From: Cellvibrionaceae bacterium | GTDB taxonomy: Bacteria > Pseudomonadota > Gammaproteobacteria > Pseudomonadales > Cellvibrionaceae | Direction: 5' to 3' | Assembly (NCBI GenBank): GCA_025800435.1 | Contig: JAOXRV010000458.1 | Coordinates: forward strand, 1 to 8,435 | Length of the DNA: 8,435 bases | Shown here: positions 1 to 7,700 of the stretch, one piece after another | How positions within the stretch are numbered: position 1 is the first letter of the stretch | How the letters are laid out: each line of letters opens with the position of its first letter | Translations under genes and position numbers: made by a program | Notes under the pieces: generated by a model | The model's input: the letters and a program-made list of their open reading frames with translations, nothing else | Databases searched by the model: none | What the model was told of the DNA's origin: nothing

Positions 1-1344
1 GCCGGAATCTAAATGATCCCTGCCAATCACAATCGGCGCCTTTAGCTCACCAGTTTTAACCATCTCATTAAAAGCCTGGCCCAGGCGCGCCCGATCTTTT
101 AAGCCCACCCAGCAGATGCGCGCGGGCAAGCCCTGGAAGTCAATTCGTTCGCGGGCCATATCCAGCCAGTTGTGTAAGTGGGTGTCACCTGGGATCAGCT
201 CTTTTACCTTGGCGTCGGTTTTGTAAATATCTTCCGGGTCGCCACTTAGGGCCACCCAGCGGAAGGGGCCAATGCCTTCACAAAATAAGGGGCGAATATA
301 GGCGGGTACAAAACCCGGGAAATCAAAGGCATTGGCAATGCCTTGTTCCAGCGCCATCTGGCGAATATTATTGCCGTAATCTAAGGTGGCGGCGCCCCGC
401 TTTTGTAAGGCCAACATCGCTTCTACTTGCACAGCCATGGATTGCTTGGCCGCTGTTACCACCGCGGCCTCATCTTGCCGGCGCATCTGGGCGGCCTGCT
501 GCAAGCTCCAACCCACGGGCAAATAACCGTTGAGTGGGTCGTGGGCGGAGGTTTGATCGGTCACCACATCGGGCACAATACCGCGCGCGACCAGTTTGGG
601 GAACACATCGGCTGCATTGCCCAGCAGGCCCACCGAAATTGCCTGGCCCGCTTGCACGGCTTCGTCGATTAACGCCAGGGCTTCATCTAAGCTGCGGGCT
701 TTTTTATCCAGGTAGCGGTTGCTTAAGCGGAAGTCGATACGGCTCTCGTCACATTCCACCGCCAGCATGGAAAAACCCGCCATGGTGGCGGCCAGTGGCT
801 GGGCACCGCCCATACCGCCGAGGCCGCCAGTTAAAATCCAGCGGCCTTTGGCCTGGCCGCCAAAGTGTTGCCGCGCAACTGCGCCAAAGGTTTCGTAGGT
901 GCCCTGCACAATGCCCTGGCTGCCGATATAAATCCAAGAGCCGGCGGTCATTTGGCCGTACATCATCAGCCCTTGCTTATCCAGCTTATTAAAGTGTTCC
1001 CAGTTGGCCCAGTGAGGCACTAGGTTTGAATTGGCGATTAATACCCTCGGTGCATCGGCGTGGGTTTTAAATACGCCCACCGGTTTGCCGCTTTGGATCA
1101 GCAGGGATTCGTCCGCCTCCAATTGTTTGAGTACCTCGACAATTTTATCGAAGCAGGCCCAGTCGCGGGCGGCCCGGCCAATGCCGCCGTATACCACCAA
1201 ATTGGCCGGGTGCTCGGCAACCGCCGGGTCGAGGTTGTTCATCAACATGCGCAGGGCCGCCTCGCTGATCCAGTTTTTGGCCTGCAATTGGCTGCCAGTA
1301 GGGGCTTTGATTTGGCGGCTGGGGTCGTGGCGCGGGTTGCTCAT
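1..1344 (-). CDS. hutU: Urocanate hydratase (urocanase), C-terminus cut by window edge
   Basis: Second step of histidine breakdown in the cytoplasm: hydrates urocanate to 4-imidazolone-5-propanoate using tightly bound NAD+. The 448 codons in view have no stop. The family is about 555 residues long, so roughly 110 C-terminal residues are missing to the left. Visible family motifs are YGGIGRAAR (52-60), the glycine-rich TGGLGGMGGAQPLA segment (172-185) of the NAD region, FCEGIGPFRW (from about 354), and PARICWVGL with Cys411, which matches the catalytic Cys410 of the Pseudomonas putida enzyme. The visible part ends in IGRDHLDSG. After the catalytic Cys the sequence reads GLKDRA, where I recall GLGLRA in P. 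putida; this is a minor difference. The ATG at 1344 is supported by AGGAG (1353-1357) eight bases upstream. It overlaps the hutC stop as ATGA, so translation is probably coupled and expression follows the HutC-controlled promoter. Confidence 0.97.
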   Translation of the reverse strand, partial: MSNPRHDPSRQIKAPTGSQLQAKNWISEAALRMLMNNLDPAVAEHPANLVVYGGIGRAARDWACFDKIVEVLKQLEADESLLIQSGKPVGVFKTHADAPRVLIANSNLVPHWANWEHFNKLDKQGLMMYGQMTAGSWIYIGSQGIVQGTYETFGAVARQHFGGQAKGRWILTGGLGGMGGAQPLAATMAGFSMLAVECDESRIDFRLSNRYLDKKARSLDEALALIDEAVQAGQAISVGLLGNAADVFPKLVARGIVPDVVTDQTSAHDPLNGYLPVGWSLQQAAQMRRQDEAAVVTAAKQSMAVQVEAMLALQKRGAATLDYGNNIRQMALEQGIANAFDFPGFVPAYIRPLFCEGIGPFRWVALSGDPEDIYKTDAKVKELIPGDTHLHNWLDMARERIDFQGLPARICWVGLKDRARLGQAFNEMVKTGELKAPIVIGRDHLDSG

Positions 1345-2051
1345 TGGCGCGGCTCCTGTGCTTGAATATGAAAGTGACCACCGAGGCAATAGCGATCGCC
1401 GGGGTGAATTAAGGTGGCAATACTGACCACGCCCTGGGTCGACCAGGTGCGCCGGCTTATTTGTAAGCAGGGCGCGCCGGGGGCAATGGCCAGGGCCTGG
1501 GCAATATCGCTATCGACCAGGGTCGCCTCGACCTTGTGGCTGGCCTCGGTCAGTGGGGCGCAGCGGCTTAAATAGGCGTTGGGGGTTTGCTCGCTAAAAT
1601 CTTGGACGAGATAGTCCGGCGCCATGGCCGGGTTAACGAGGCGGTCTTCCCACTGAATTGGGGTGTCGCCGTCGTAGTGCACAATAACGCTGCGGTACAG
1701 GTCTTGGCCCGGCACCATATTGAGCAGCCAGGCCTGCTGGGCGTCGGCCTCTATTTGGCCAAGGCTTAACACTCGGGCGCGGTGGCTGGCCACTTCATCG
1801 GCGATATTGCGCACCTCCATCATCGCCGCCACTGGGCGCTGCTCGGCGACAAAGCTGCCAAGGCCGGGGGTGCGGATAACTAGGCCCGCCTCGGTTAATT
1901 CTTGCAGGGCGCGGCGGGCGGTCATGCGGCTGACTGCAAAGCGTTGGCACAGCTCGTTTTCCGAGGGCACTCGGTCCCCCGGGCGCAGCTGGCCCTGTTG
2001 AATTTGCCCTTCGATATGGGCGCGGATTGCGGCAAAGCGTGGTATGGCCAT
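1341..2051 (-). CDS. hutC: Histidine utilization repressor, GntR family
   Basis: DNA-binding repressor of hut genes; in studied relatives urocanate releases it from DNA. The protein has 236 residues, normal for HutC. Residues about 5-70 form a GntR winged helix (RFAAIRAHIEGQI, then VPSENELCQRFAVSRMTARRALQEL and a wing ending GLGSFVAE). Residues about 85-228 form a UTRA ligand domain with IQWEDRLVNP and HKVEATLVD segments. I chose the ATG at 2051 because HutC proteins start just before the PRF/PRY-type first helix. A longer frame from a TTG at 2108 would add 19 residues encoded by the operator itself and is unlikely. No strong Shine-Dalgarno sequence precedes 2051, which fits low repressor output. 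It is the first gene of the leftward unit and overlaps hutU by four bases. It is divergent from hutI and probably represses its own operon as well as hutI-hutG. Confidence 0.95.
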   Translation of the reverse strand: MAIPRFAAIRAHIEGQIQQGQLRPGDRVPSENELCQRFAVSRMTARRALQELTEAGLVIRTPGLGSFVAEQRPVAAMMEVRNIADEVASHRARVLSLGQIEADAQQAWLLNMVPGQDLYRSVIVHYDGDTPIQWEDRLVNPAMAPDYLVQDFSEQTPNAYLSRCAPLTEASHKVEATLVDSDIAQALAIAPGAPCLQISRRTWSTQGVVSIATLIHPGDRYCLGGHFHIQAQEPRQ

Positions 2052-2082
2052 GGTCGGTCTTGACTGAATATTTGCGCTTAGT

Positions 2083-2132
2083 GTAGTTGTGTATACCTGT
2101 ATATACAACTATAGTTTGTCATTGTAGTTTGT
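2083..2132 (+). repeat. Short direct repeats in the hut control region
   Basis: GTAGTTGT (2083-2090), ATAGTTTGT (2111-2119) and GTAGTTTGT (2124-2132) are near-identical copies in the same orientation; the last two are 13 bases apart. The first is part of the left arm of the palindrome. They could be extra half-sites for HutC or for another regulator, or chance in AT-rich DNA. Confidence 0.4.
2085..2110. promoter_or_regulatory. Likely HutC operator: 26-base imperfect palindrome
   Basis: Arms AGTTGT (2085-2090) and ACAACT (2105-2110) flank an AT-rich centre; 11 of 13 base pairs are symmetric. Inside it lies a perfect 10-base palindrome, TGTATATACA (2098-2107), which resembles the TGTA-N2-TACA type of site known for HutC in pseudomonads. 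A weaker copy, TGTGTATACC (2088-2097), lies exactly ten bases to the left, so two dimers could bind side by side on one face of the helix. The site sits 34 bases upstream of hutC and 58 upstream of hutI. A weak leftward promoter for hutC may overlap it: TTGTAT (2103-2108) and TACACT (2080-2085), 17 bases apart. The function is inferred from position and motif. Confidence 0.75.
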
Positions 2133-2145
2133 AATTGTTTTTTAT
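2116..2145 (+). promoter_or_regulatory. Candidate sigma-70 promoter for hutI-hutG
   Basis: TTGTCA (2116-2121, five of six consensus bases) is followed after 18 bases by TTTTAT (2140-2145, four of six). This would start transcription near 2152, about 17 bases before the hutI ATG. The palindromic operator ends five bases upstream of the -35 element, so a bound repressor would block polymerase. The match is only moderate. Confidence 0.35.
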
Positions 2146-2168
2146 GCACTGAGAGTTAGGTTAAAGAG

Positions 2169-3380
2169 ATGCCCAATGCTATCAACCTTGATCTGCTGAT
2201 CGACAATGTCAACTTGGCCACTATGGATCCCAGCGCTGAGGGCGCCTATGGGGCCATTGAGGCTGCCTGGTTGGCGGTGGCCGATGGACGCATTCACAGT
2301 TTGGGCACAGGCCCTGCTCCCCAGGCTAAGGTGGTTGTGGATGGCCGCGGTGGTTGGTTGACGCCGGGTTTAATCGATTGCCATACCCACTTGATTTGGG
2401 GCGGCAACCGGGCGCGGGAATTTGAGGCCCGGCTTGAGGGTAAAAGCTACCGGCAAATTGCCGAGGCTGGTGGCGGTATCAACAGTACCGTGGCCGCCAC
2501 CCGCCGGGCCAGCGATGCCGAGTTGCTAACTGACGCCAGGGCGCGCTTGCAGAGCTTGGCGGCCGAAGGGGTCAGTACGCTAGAGATCAAAAGCGGTTAT
2601 GGTCTAAACCTGGAACAGGAATTGCGGCTGCTAAAACTGGCCGCAACACTGGAACAGGAAAGCGGCTTGACGATCAGCAAAACCCTGTTGGCCGCCCACG
2701 CGCTGCCGCCCGAGTTTGCCGGGCGCAGCGACGATTATATCGATCTGGTGTGTGAGCAAATTATTCCCCAGGCGGCGGCCGCCGGTTTGGCCGATTGCGT
2801 GGATGTATTTTGCGAGGGGGTGGGTTTTAACCTGGCCCAATGTCGGCGGGTATTTAGCGCGGCCCAGGCCAATGGCCTGCCGGTAAAAGGCCATGTGGAA
2901 CAGTTGAGCGATCTAAAAGGTGCGCGTCTTGTGGCCGAGTTTAAGGGCTGGTCGGCCGATCATATTGAGTACCTTCAGGCCGAGGACGTGGCCGCCTTAG
3001 CCGGCACCGTGGCGGTATTATTACCGGGTGCTTTTTACGCGCTACAAGAAACCCAGCGGCCACCAATAGATGCCCTGCGCCAACACAGTATCAGTATGGC
3101 GGTGGCCAGTGATTTAAATCCGGGCACCTCGCCCTTTGCCTCTTTGCGTTTGGCCATGAACCAGGCTTGTGTATTATTTGGCTTAACCCCGGCCGAAGCC
3201 TTGGCGGGGGTAACTCGGGCGGCGGCCCAAGCCTTGGGTTTAAATCAAAGTAAAGGGCAGTTAAGCGCGGGTTTTGATGCGGATTTGGTGCTTTGGTCGA
3301 TCGATCACCCAAGTGAATTAAGTTATGGTTTAAATTTAGTGCGGCCCGAATCCATGTGGATTGGCGGTCGGCCATTTTAA
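2169..3380 (+). CDS. hutI: Imidazolonepropionase
   Basis: Third step of histidine degradation: hydrolyses 4-imidazolone-5-propanoate to N-formimino-L-glutamate in the cytoplasm. The 403-residue length is normal for this amidohydrolase-superfamily enzyme. Metal-binding and catalytic features are visible in order: GLIDCHTHLIWGGNR with His72 and His74, LEIKSGYGL (138-146), LLAAHALPPEF with His177, VDVFCEGVGF (211-220), GHVEQLSD with His242 and Glu245, ADHIEYL with His265, and ASDLNPGTSPF with Asp315. His72, His74, His242 and Asp315 match the metal ligands of the Bacillus subtilis enzyme. The ATG at 2169 has AGG (2158-2160) eight bases upstream. It is the first gene of the rightward unit; hutG begins 16 bases after its stop. 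Nothing looks broken. Confidence 0.98.
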   Translation: MPNAINLDLLIDNVNLATMDPSAEGAYGAIEAAWLAVADGRIHSLGTGPAPQAKVVVDGRGGWLTPGLIDCHTHLIWGGNRAREFEARLEGKSYRQIAEAGGGINSTVAATRRASDAELLTDARARLQSLAAEGVSTLEIKSGYGLNLEQELRLLKLAATLEQESGLTISKTLLAAHALPPEFAGRSDDYIDLVCEQIIPQAAAAGLADCVDVFCEGVGFNLAQCRRVFSAAQANGLPVKGHVEQLSDLKGARLVAEFKGWSADHIEYLQAEDVAALAGTVAVLLPGAFYALQETQRPPIDALRQHSISMAVASDLNPGTSPFASLRLAMNQACVLFGLTPAEALAGVTRAAAQALGLNQSKGQLSAGFDADLVLWSIDHPSELSYGLNLVRPESMWIGGRPF

Positions 3381-3385
3381 GATGC

Positions 3386-3389
3386 GGGA
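3386..3389 (+). promoter_or_regulatory. Ribosome binding site deciding the hutG start
   Basis: GGGA lies seven bases before the ATG at 3397. The earlier in-frame ATG at 3382, one base after the hutI stop, has no comparable sequence at the right distance, so 3397 is preferred. That start also puts the protein beginning just ahead of the LWQGRID segment typical of HutG N-termini. Confidence 0.55.
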
Positions 3390-3396
3390 TTTTACT

Positions 3397-4386
3397 ATGT
3401 GGCAGGAGTTTCAAGCTGAGCTATGGCAGGGGCGTATAGATTCGGAAGATACCCCAGCGCCGCGCTGGCATCAGCTGGTGCAAGATTTTGAGCAGGCCCC
3501 GGCCGCGGTCAATGGCGCGCCGGTACTATTGGGTTTTGCCTGTGACGAAGGAGTGCGCCGCAACGGCGGCCGCCACGGTGCGGCCGCCGGCCCCGAGGCT
3601 TTGCGCCGGGCCCTGGCCAACCTTAGCTGGCAGCCCATTAGCTATCTTGGCGCCGAGTTAAAAGACGGCCTCTACGATGCTGGCACAGTGGTTTGCGATG
3701 GCCCCGATCTGGAACAGGCGCAATTGCAATACGGCCATCTTATCGCCAATATTTTACAGGCCGGGGGCTTGCCCATTGGCCTCGGTGGCGGCCACGAAAT
3801 TGCCTGGGGCAGCTATTCGGGTTTAGAGGCGGCGCTGCGCAACCAAGACCGCCCGGTGGAGCAGTTGGCCATTATTAATTTGGATGCCCACCTGGATTTG
3901 CGCAAGCCCTATAACGGCTCTACTTCGGGTACACCGTTTCGGCAGATTGCCGAGCATCGCCTGGCCCAGGGCTGGCCCTTTCACTACGCCTGCTTTGGGG
4001 TAAACCCCAGCGCCAACACTCGCGCCCTGTTTGAATTTGCCGCCGAGCACGATGTGTTTTGGCGCGCCGATGTGGATTGCAGCGAACTGGATTTAGACAG
4101 TATTGGCCTGGCTTTACAAGATTTTTTACAAGGTAAAGATGGCGTTTACCTGACCATTTGCCTAGATGTGTTAAGCGCGGCCTTTGCGCCTGGAGTGAGC
4201 GCGCCCTCGGCGCTGGGGCTAAGCCCCGGTTTTGTATTGCGTTTTATTCACCTGCTGCGCCAAACCGCCGAGCAGATGAACGTGCCTTTGCTGTTGGTGG
4301 ATGTGGCGGAGATGAACCCCCGCTTTGATATCGACGGGCGCACCGCCAAGCTGGCGGCGCGTTTAATACAGGGGGTGATTGAGTAG
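3397..4386 (+). CDS. hutG: Formimidoylglutamase (arginase/ureohydrolase family)
   Basis: Last step of the pathway: splits N-formimino-L-glutamate into glutamate and formamide with a binuclear manganese centre. The 329 residues (from ATG 3397) fit the family. Metal-site motifs are GLGGGHE (His133), NLDAHLDLR (Asp163, His165, Asp167) and LTICLDVLSAAFAPGVSAP (Asp257). The late EMNPRFDIDGRTAKLAA segment (305-321) is also typical. In arginases the third motif is D-x-D, but here the first position is Cys255. I cannot tell from memory how widespread this is among HutG proteins. The active site is otherwise intact. With hutI it forms a two-gene unit. Choosing this arginase-type HutG implies the direct formamide-releasing route rather than the HutF deiminase plus deformylase route, whose genes are not seen here. 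A start at 3382 would add five residues. Confidence 0.95.
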   Translation: MWQEFQAELWQGRIDSEDTPAPRWHQLVQDFEQAPAAVNGAPVLLGFACDEGVRRNGGRHGAAAGPEALRRALANLSWQPISYLGAELKDGLYDAGTVVCDGPDLEQAQLQYGHLIANILQAGGLPIGLGGGHEIAWGSYSGLEAALRNQDRPVEQLAIINLDAHLDLRKPYNGSTSGTPFRQIAEHRLAQGWPFHYACFGVNPSANTRALFEFAAEHDVFWRADVDCSELDLDSIGLALQDFLQGKDGVYLTICLDVLSAAFAPGVSAPSALGLSPGFVLRFIHLLRQTAEQMNVPLLLVDVAEMNPRFDIDGRTAKLAARLIQGVIE

Positions 4387-4420
4387 CCCTTGGCGCTCAA
4401 TCGTCTTTTTCTTTCTCTTC
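4377..4420 (+). terminator. Probable terminator of hutI-hutG, overlapping the gene ends
   Basis: GATTGAG (4377-4383) pairs with CTCAATC (4396-4402), and inside it GCC (4386-4388) pairs with GGC (4392-4394) around a three-base CTT loop. On the plus strand the stem is followed by a T-rich run (4404-4420, including TTTTT and TTT). The hairpin spans the hutG stop codon and the stop of the convergent lipoprotein gene. The minus strand has no T-run after the stem, so it should act only on hutG transcripts. Confidence 0.6.
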
Positions 4421-4609
4421 TTCGTCCTCTTCATCTTCGTCATCATCGCCATCGGGTATGGCGGCGTCAACCACCGCCACGGTGCCTTTGACCGCGACCT
4501 TGGTTACACCAATGGCGGCACTGGCGGCGGTATCGACAATAGATACCACGGTGCAGCCGCTCAATAGGGTGGCCCAGATCACAGTCGTTAGTATTATTAA
4601 TTTAGCCAT
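4397..4609 (-). CDS. Small lipoprotein with acidic C-terminal tail
   Basis: A 70-residue protein with a short hydrophobic signal and a lipobox, LLSGC with Cys19, so it should be lipid-modified and processed to about 52 residues. The middle (TVVSIVDTAASAAIGVTKV onward) is small and valine/alanine-rich. It ends in an IPDGDDDEDEEDEEEK-type acidic tail (about 52-70). Small lipoproteins with a VKGT...VVDAAIPDG-like core and acidic end are, as I recall, widespread and uncharacterised in Gammaproteobacteria; no function is claimed. With Asp not at +2 (Thr follows Cys), outer-membrane sorting is expected. The ATG at 4609 has a weak CGGA about eight bases upstream. It converges on hutG with ten bases between the two genes. 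It lies downstream of the receptor gene on the same strand, but a terminator and about 140 bases of spacer separate them, so it probably has its own promoter. Confidence 0.8.
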   Translation of the reverse strand: MAKLIILTTVIWATLLSGCTVVSIVDTAASAAIGVTKVAVKGTVAVVDAAIPDGDDDEDEEDEEEKEKDD

Positions 4610-4747
4610 TGTCTATCCGATGTTTATCCATTGTTTAACCGTTGTTCACCATGCGGTATGAGGCACTGGGCGCGTCGGCCTCAGTCAGGGGCGAATAATA
4701 ACAGGCTGTCTCAGTGGAGTCTGTAGGTGGTTAGGGCACCTCTGAAT

Positions 4748-4771
4748 AAAAAAAGCCGGGCAAGGCCCGGC
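4748..4771 (-). terminator. Intrinsic terminator of the TonB-receptor gene
   Basis: Read on the minus strand, a perfect seven-base-pair GC stem (GCCGGGC/GCCCGGC, 4755-4761 with 4765-4771) around a three-base loop is followed at once by seven T residues (4748-4754) and then ATT. It starts 21 bases past the receptor stop codon. The plus strand has no T-run after the stem. Confidence 0.92.
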
Positions 4772-4792
4772 GTCAATTAGTCATTAGGGGGA

Positions 4793-7700
4793 CTAAAACT
4801 TGTGGCTAATATCCAAATACCAGTAGCGGCCGGTGATGCTGTGGTAACGATGGAAAAAGCCATAGCGCTCATCGGCGATTGGTGGCGCTTCATTGAACAA
4901 GTTTTTGACCCCCAGGCGCAGCTTGCTGCCGTCGAAGCTACCGCCCTTAAACTGGTAGCTGGCGGCGGCGCTGAGGGTGAAGTGGGGCTTGATTCGCCAG
5001 TAGACCGTCTCGTCATCGACTTTGACCTTGGCGCCAATGTCGTTAAATGACCCGACATAGCGGCCGTATAAACTTAGCCCCCAAGGGCCTTGGCGCCAGT
5101 GGGCCTTGGCGTTGTAGCGCCATTTTGGGCGACCGTTTCTCTCAATCAGGTCACCCAGCCCGGATACCGATACCCCGTTATCCAGTAGCACCTGGCCTTC
5201 GCTTCCTACTTTTTGCTCGAACTCACTGAGATGAGCGGCGTTAAAGCGCAATTTAAACAGACCTAAACGATCGGTTTCAAACTCGTATTGAATGGCCAGG
5301 TCTTCACCGGCGATTGTGCGCTTTTGGAGGTTGGCGTAAGGGTCGTAGATACGAACTATCTCCCCGACCGGAGCCAAGCCGCTGCCGTCAAATAGGGCGA
5401 TGTCTTCCTCGCTAATGGGGGCTCGCACCACGCTTTGGTTGCTGCTGCCACTGTTGCGCATAAACAGGTCGAGCTGGGAGTGGTTGCTGTTGCCGAACAA
5501 TCCGACCAGGTTTTCCTGCTCAATTTTCCAGTGGTCGAGGGTAACGGTTAAGCCGGGCAAATAGTCGGGGGCAAAGACAAAGCCGATACTGGTATTGCGC
5601 GAGTCTTCGGGTTTTAAATTTTGGTTGCCTTCGCTGACTCGCTCAATCCGGGTTGAACCGCATTTGCTGTCACTGCTGACGATACCCTTGATGACCATAG
5701 CTTGGCAGCGATAGTAATCGACCACACTGTTAATACGGCTCAGGCCGGTGTCATTTACCTGGACTAGGTTGGGAGCGCGAAAGCCCTCGGAGTAGAGGGC
5801 ACGCAGAGTAAACCCAGGGGTAAGTGACCAGGACAGGGCCGCCCGGGGTTTGAACACATTGTCAACATCGCTAAAGGCTTCATAGCGGCCGGCTAATTGC
5901 AGCTGCAGTTCATTGACCAGGGGGATATTCATATCCGGGCTGACCAGAGGCAGCACGGTTTCGGCAAAGGCCGAATAGACCCGGCGCGAGCCATCGGAAT
6001 CGTTGGTGGGACTGTTACCCAGTGCGTCACTTTGGCTGACAACACCGCTGACTAAATCGACAAAGGGGGCGCTGCCATCGAGATGGGGGCCACGATCATC
6101 GACAAAGGCCTCGTGACGGGCCTCAATGCCTAGCGCTAGGCCCACATCACCTGCGGGCAAACTCAATAAATCGTCGCGGCTGAGCTTAAAGTCGGCCAGC
6201 GCCAATTCGGTTTCGCCGTATTTGCTGACGGTGGTTTGAATATCTGCAATAACTGCCGCCGGGTTGGGCGTCTTGTCGATTAGAATGGAGTCGCCGGCGC
6301 CATTAAAAGGGTTGTAGGCATCTGGCGTGTTGCGTGCCAGGGCCTGTTGCAGCAGGGTAGAAGAGACACCGCCAAAGGTGAGGTCATCACTGCTGGCCTT
6401 GGAGTATAAGACCCCGGTGTCGAACTTCCAGTTGCCCCAATCGCCGCGTAGGCCACTGACCAGGCGATAGCTTTTGTTAGTAATTTCAGATTCGCGGCGA
6501 CCGGCGTCGATAAGCCGGTATTTATACAACACTAAGTCGAGGCCTTCATCGGGAATATCGACGTTATCCAAGCGGTTGGGGTTGGGGCTGCCATCGGCCA
6601 GCGTTAGGGCGCCAAATGGGTTGTAGTAATTTTGTTTGGGAATAATCATCCGCGCCGTTGACAGCACGGTGGGGTGTTCCATTTTACGTTGGGTTTGGGC
6701 GTAGTAGTAGCTGGCCTCGTTATACCATTGCAGGCCCGAATCGAATTCGTGGCTGAGGGTGGTAAACACATTGTAGCGCTGGCGCTCGGGCACCAATTGG
6801 CGATTGCCCTCGTAATCGTAATAGAGATTGCGGTCGCCGCCACTGCTTACTGGCCTGCTCGATAGGGAGCTGCCATTGTCGATACAAACCGAATCACTGA
6901 TATTGGCCAGGCAGCCATCATTACTGGTCGGTTGCAGGTGAAAGCCACCGCTGCTGTCGGTAATCCGCTTGCCGTCCAAATCATAAACTGGCCCACCCAC
7001 GGCTTTAAAGGTGCCCCAGGCAGTGTGGCTGGAGCGATTATCAAAGGCGGTGGTGTCGGCAAAAATAGTGTCAGCTACCAGATGGCGCATATCACCGCTG
7101 GCGGTTTGCTCCATTTCGTAAACTTCGACCGAAGAGCGTTTGCTGGCATCGGCAAACAGCGAAAAGTGGCTGGCGCCATCGTTAAATTCAAACCCGTGTG
7201 CAAATGCGGCGCTGATGTCGTCGCGGCTACTTTCCTGGGCTGCACCGTAGCGCAGTTTCAATTGACTGCCCTGATAGTCGTTGCGAATTACATTGTTGAT
7301 AATGCCGGCCACTGCATCGGCGCCGTAGAGTGCGGCGGCACCATCCATCAGCACTTCCAGGCGGTCGATGCCGGCAGCTGGAATGGTGTTCATATTAGGT
7401 GAGACAACCGGCACGCCGCCCTCATTGTGAAAGCCCGGGTGCAATACCATGCGCCGGCCATTGAGCAGCATCAGGGTGTTGCCGGTGCCAATATCGCGCA
7501 GGTTTACCGAGGCCACGTCACCGCGTACCTGGTTGACGCCGCCGGCACTGTTATTGGAGTTGTATTCCATTGAGCCGATTTGGGCAATCGCACGCAGCAC
7601 CTCTTCCGCATCAATTGCGCCGACTGCTTCAATATCGGCTTTCTCCAATACACTTACTGGCAGGGTATCGGTAATTTGTACCCCCTCGATATGGGTGCCA

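Noticed and set aside
534..992. 152-codon plus-strand frame
   Set aside because: It lies antisense to hutU, whose conserved motifs are unmistakable, and its Arg/Pro-rich translation is typical of a shadow frame.
2049..2108. Longer hutC from a TTG at 2108
   Set aside because: The added 19 residues are encoded by the palindromic operator, and HutC family proteins begin at about the ATG at 2051.
3361..3396. hutG starts at 3361 (TTG) or 3382 (ATG)
   Set aside because: 3361 lies inside the hutI end; neither has a ribosome binding site as good as the one before 3397. 3382 stays a minor alternative.
4379..4567. Plus-strand frame with a very hydrophobic, membrane-like start (Phe/Leu/Val run)
   Set aside because: The hydrophobic run is just the reverse complement of the lipoprotein's Glu/Asp/Lys tail codons, and the lipobox on the other strand is convincing.
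4659..4683. TGAGGC/GCCTCA inverted repeat with a 13-base loop
   Set aside because: The stem is only six pairs with a long loop and no T-run, so it is easily chance. The 4610-4747 spacer shows no convincing promoter either.
6932..7402. 156-codon plus-strand frame
   Set aside because: It is antisense to the conserved receptor plug and barrel, has no ribosome binding site, and resembles no protein I know.
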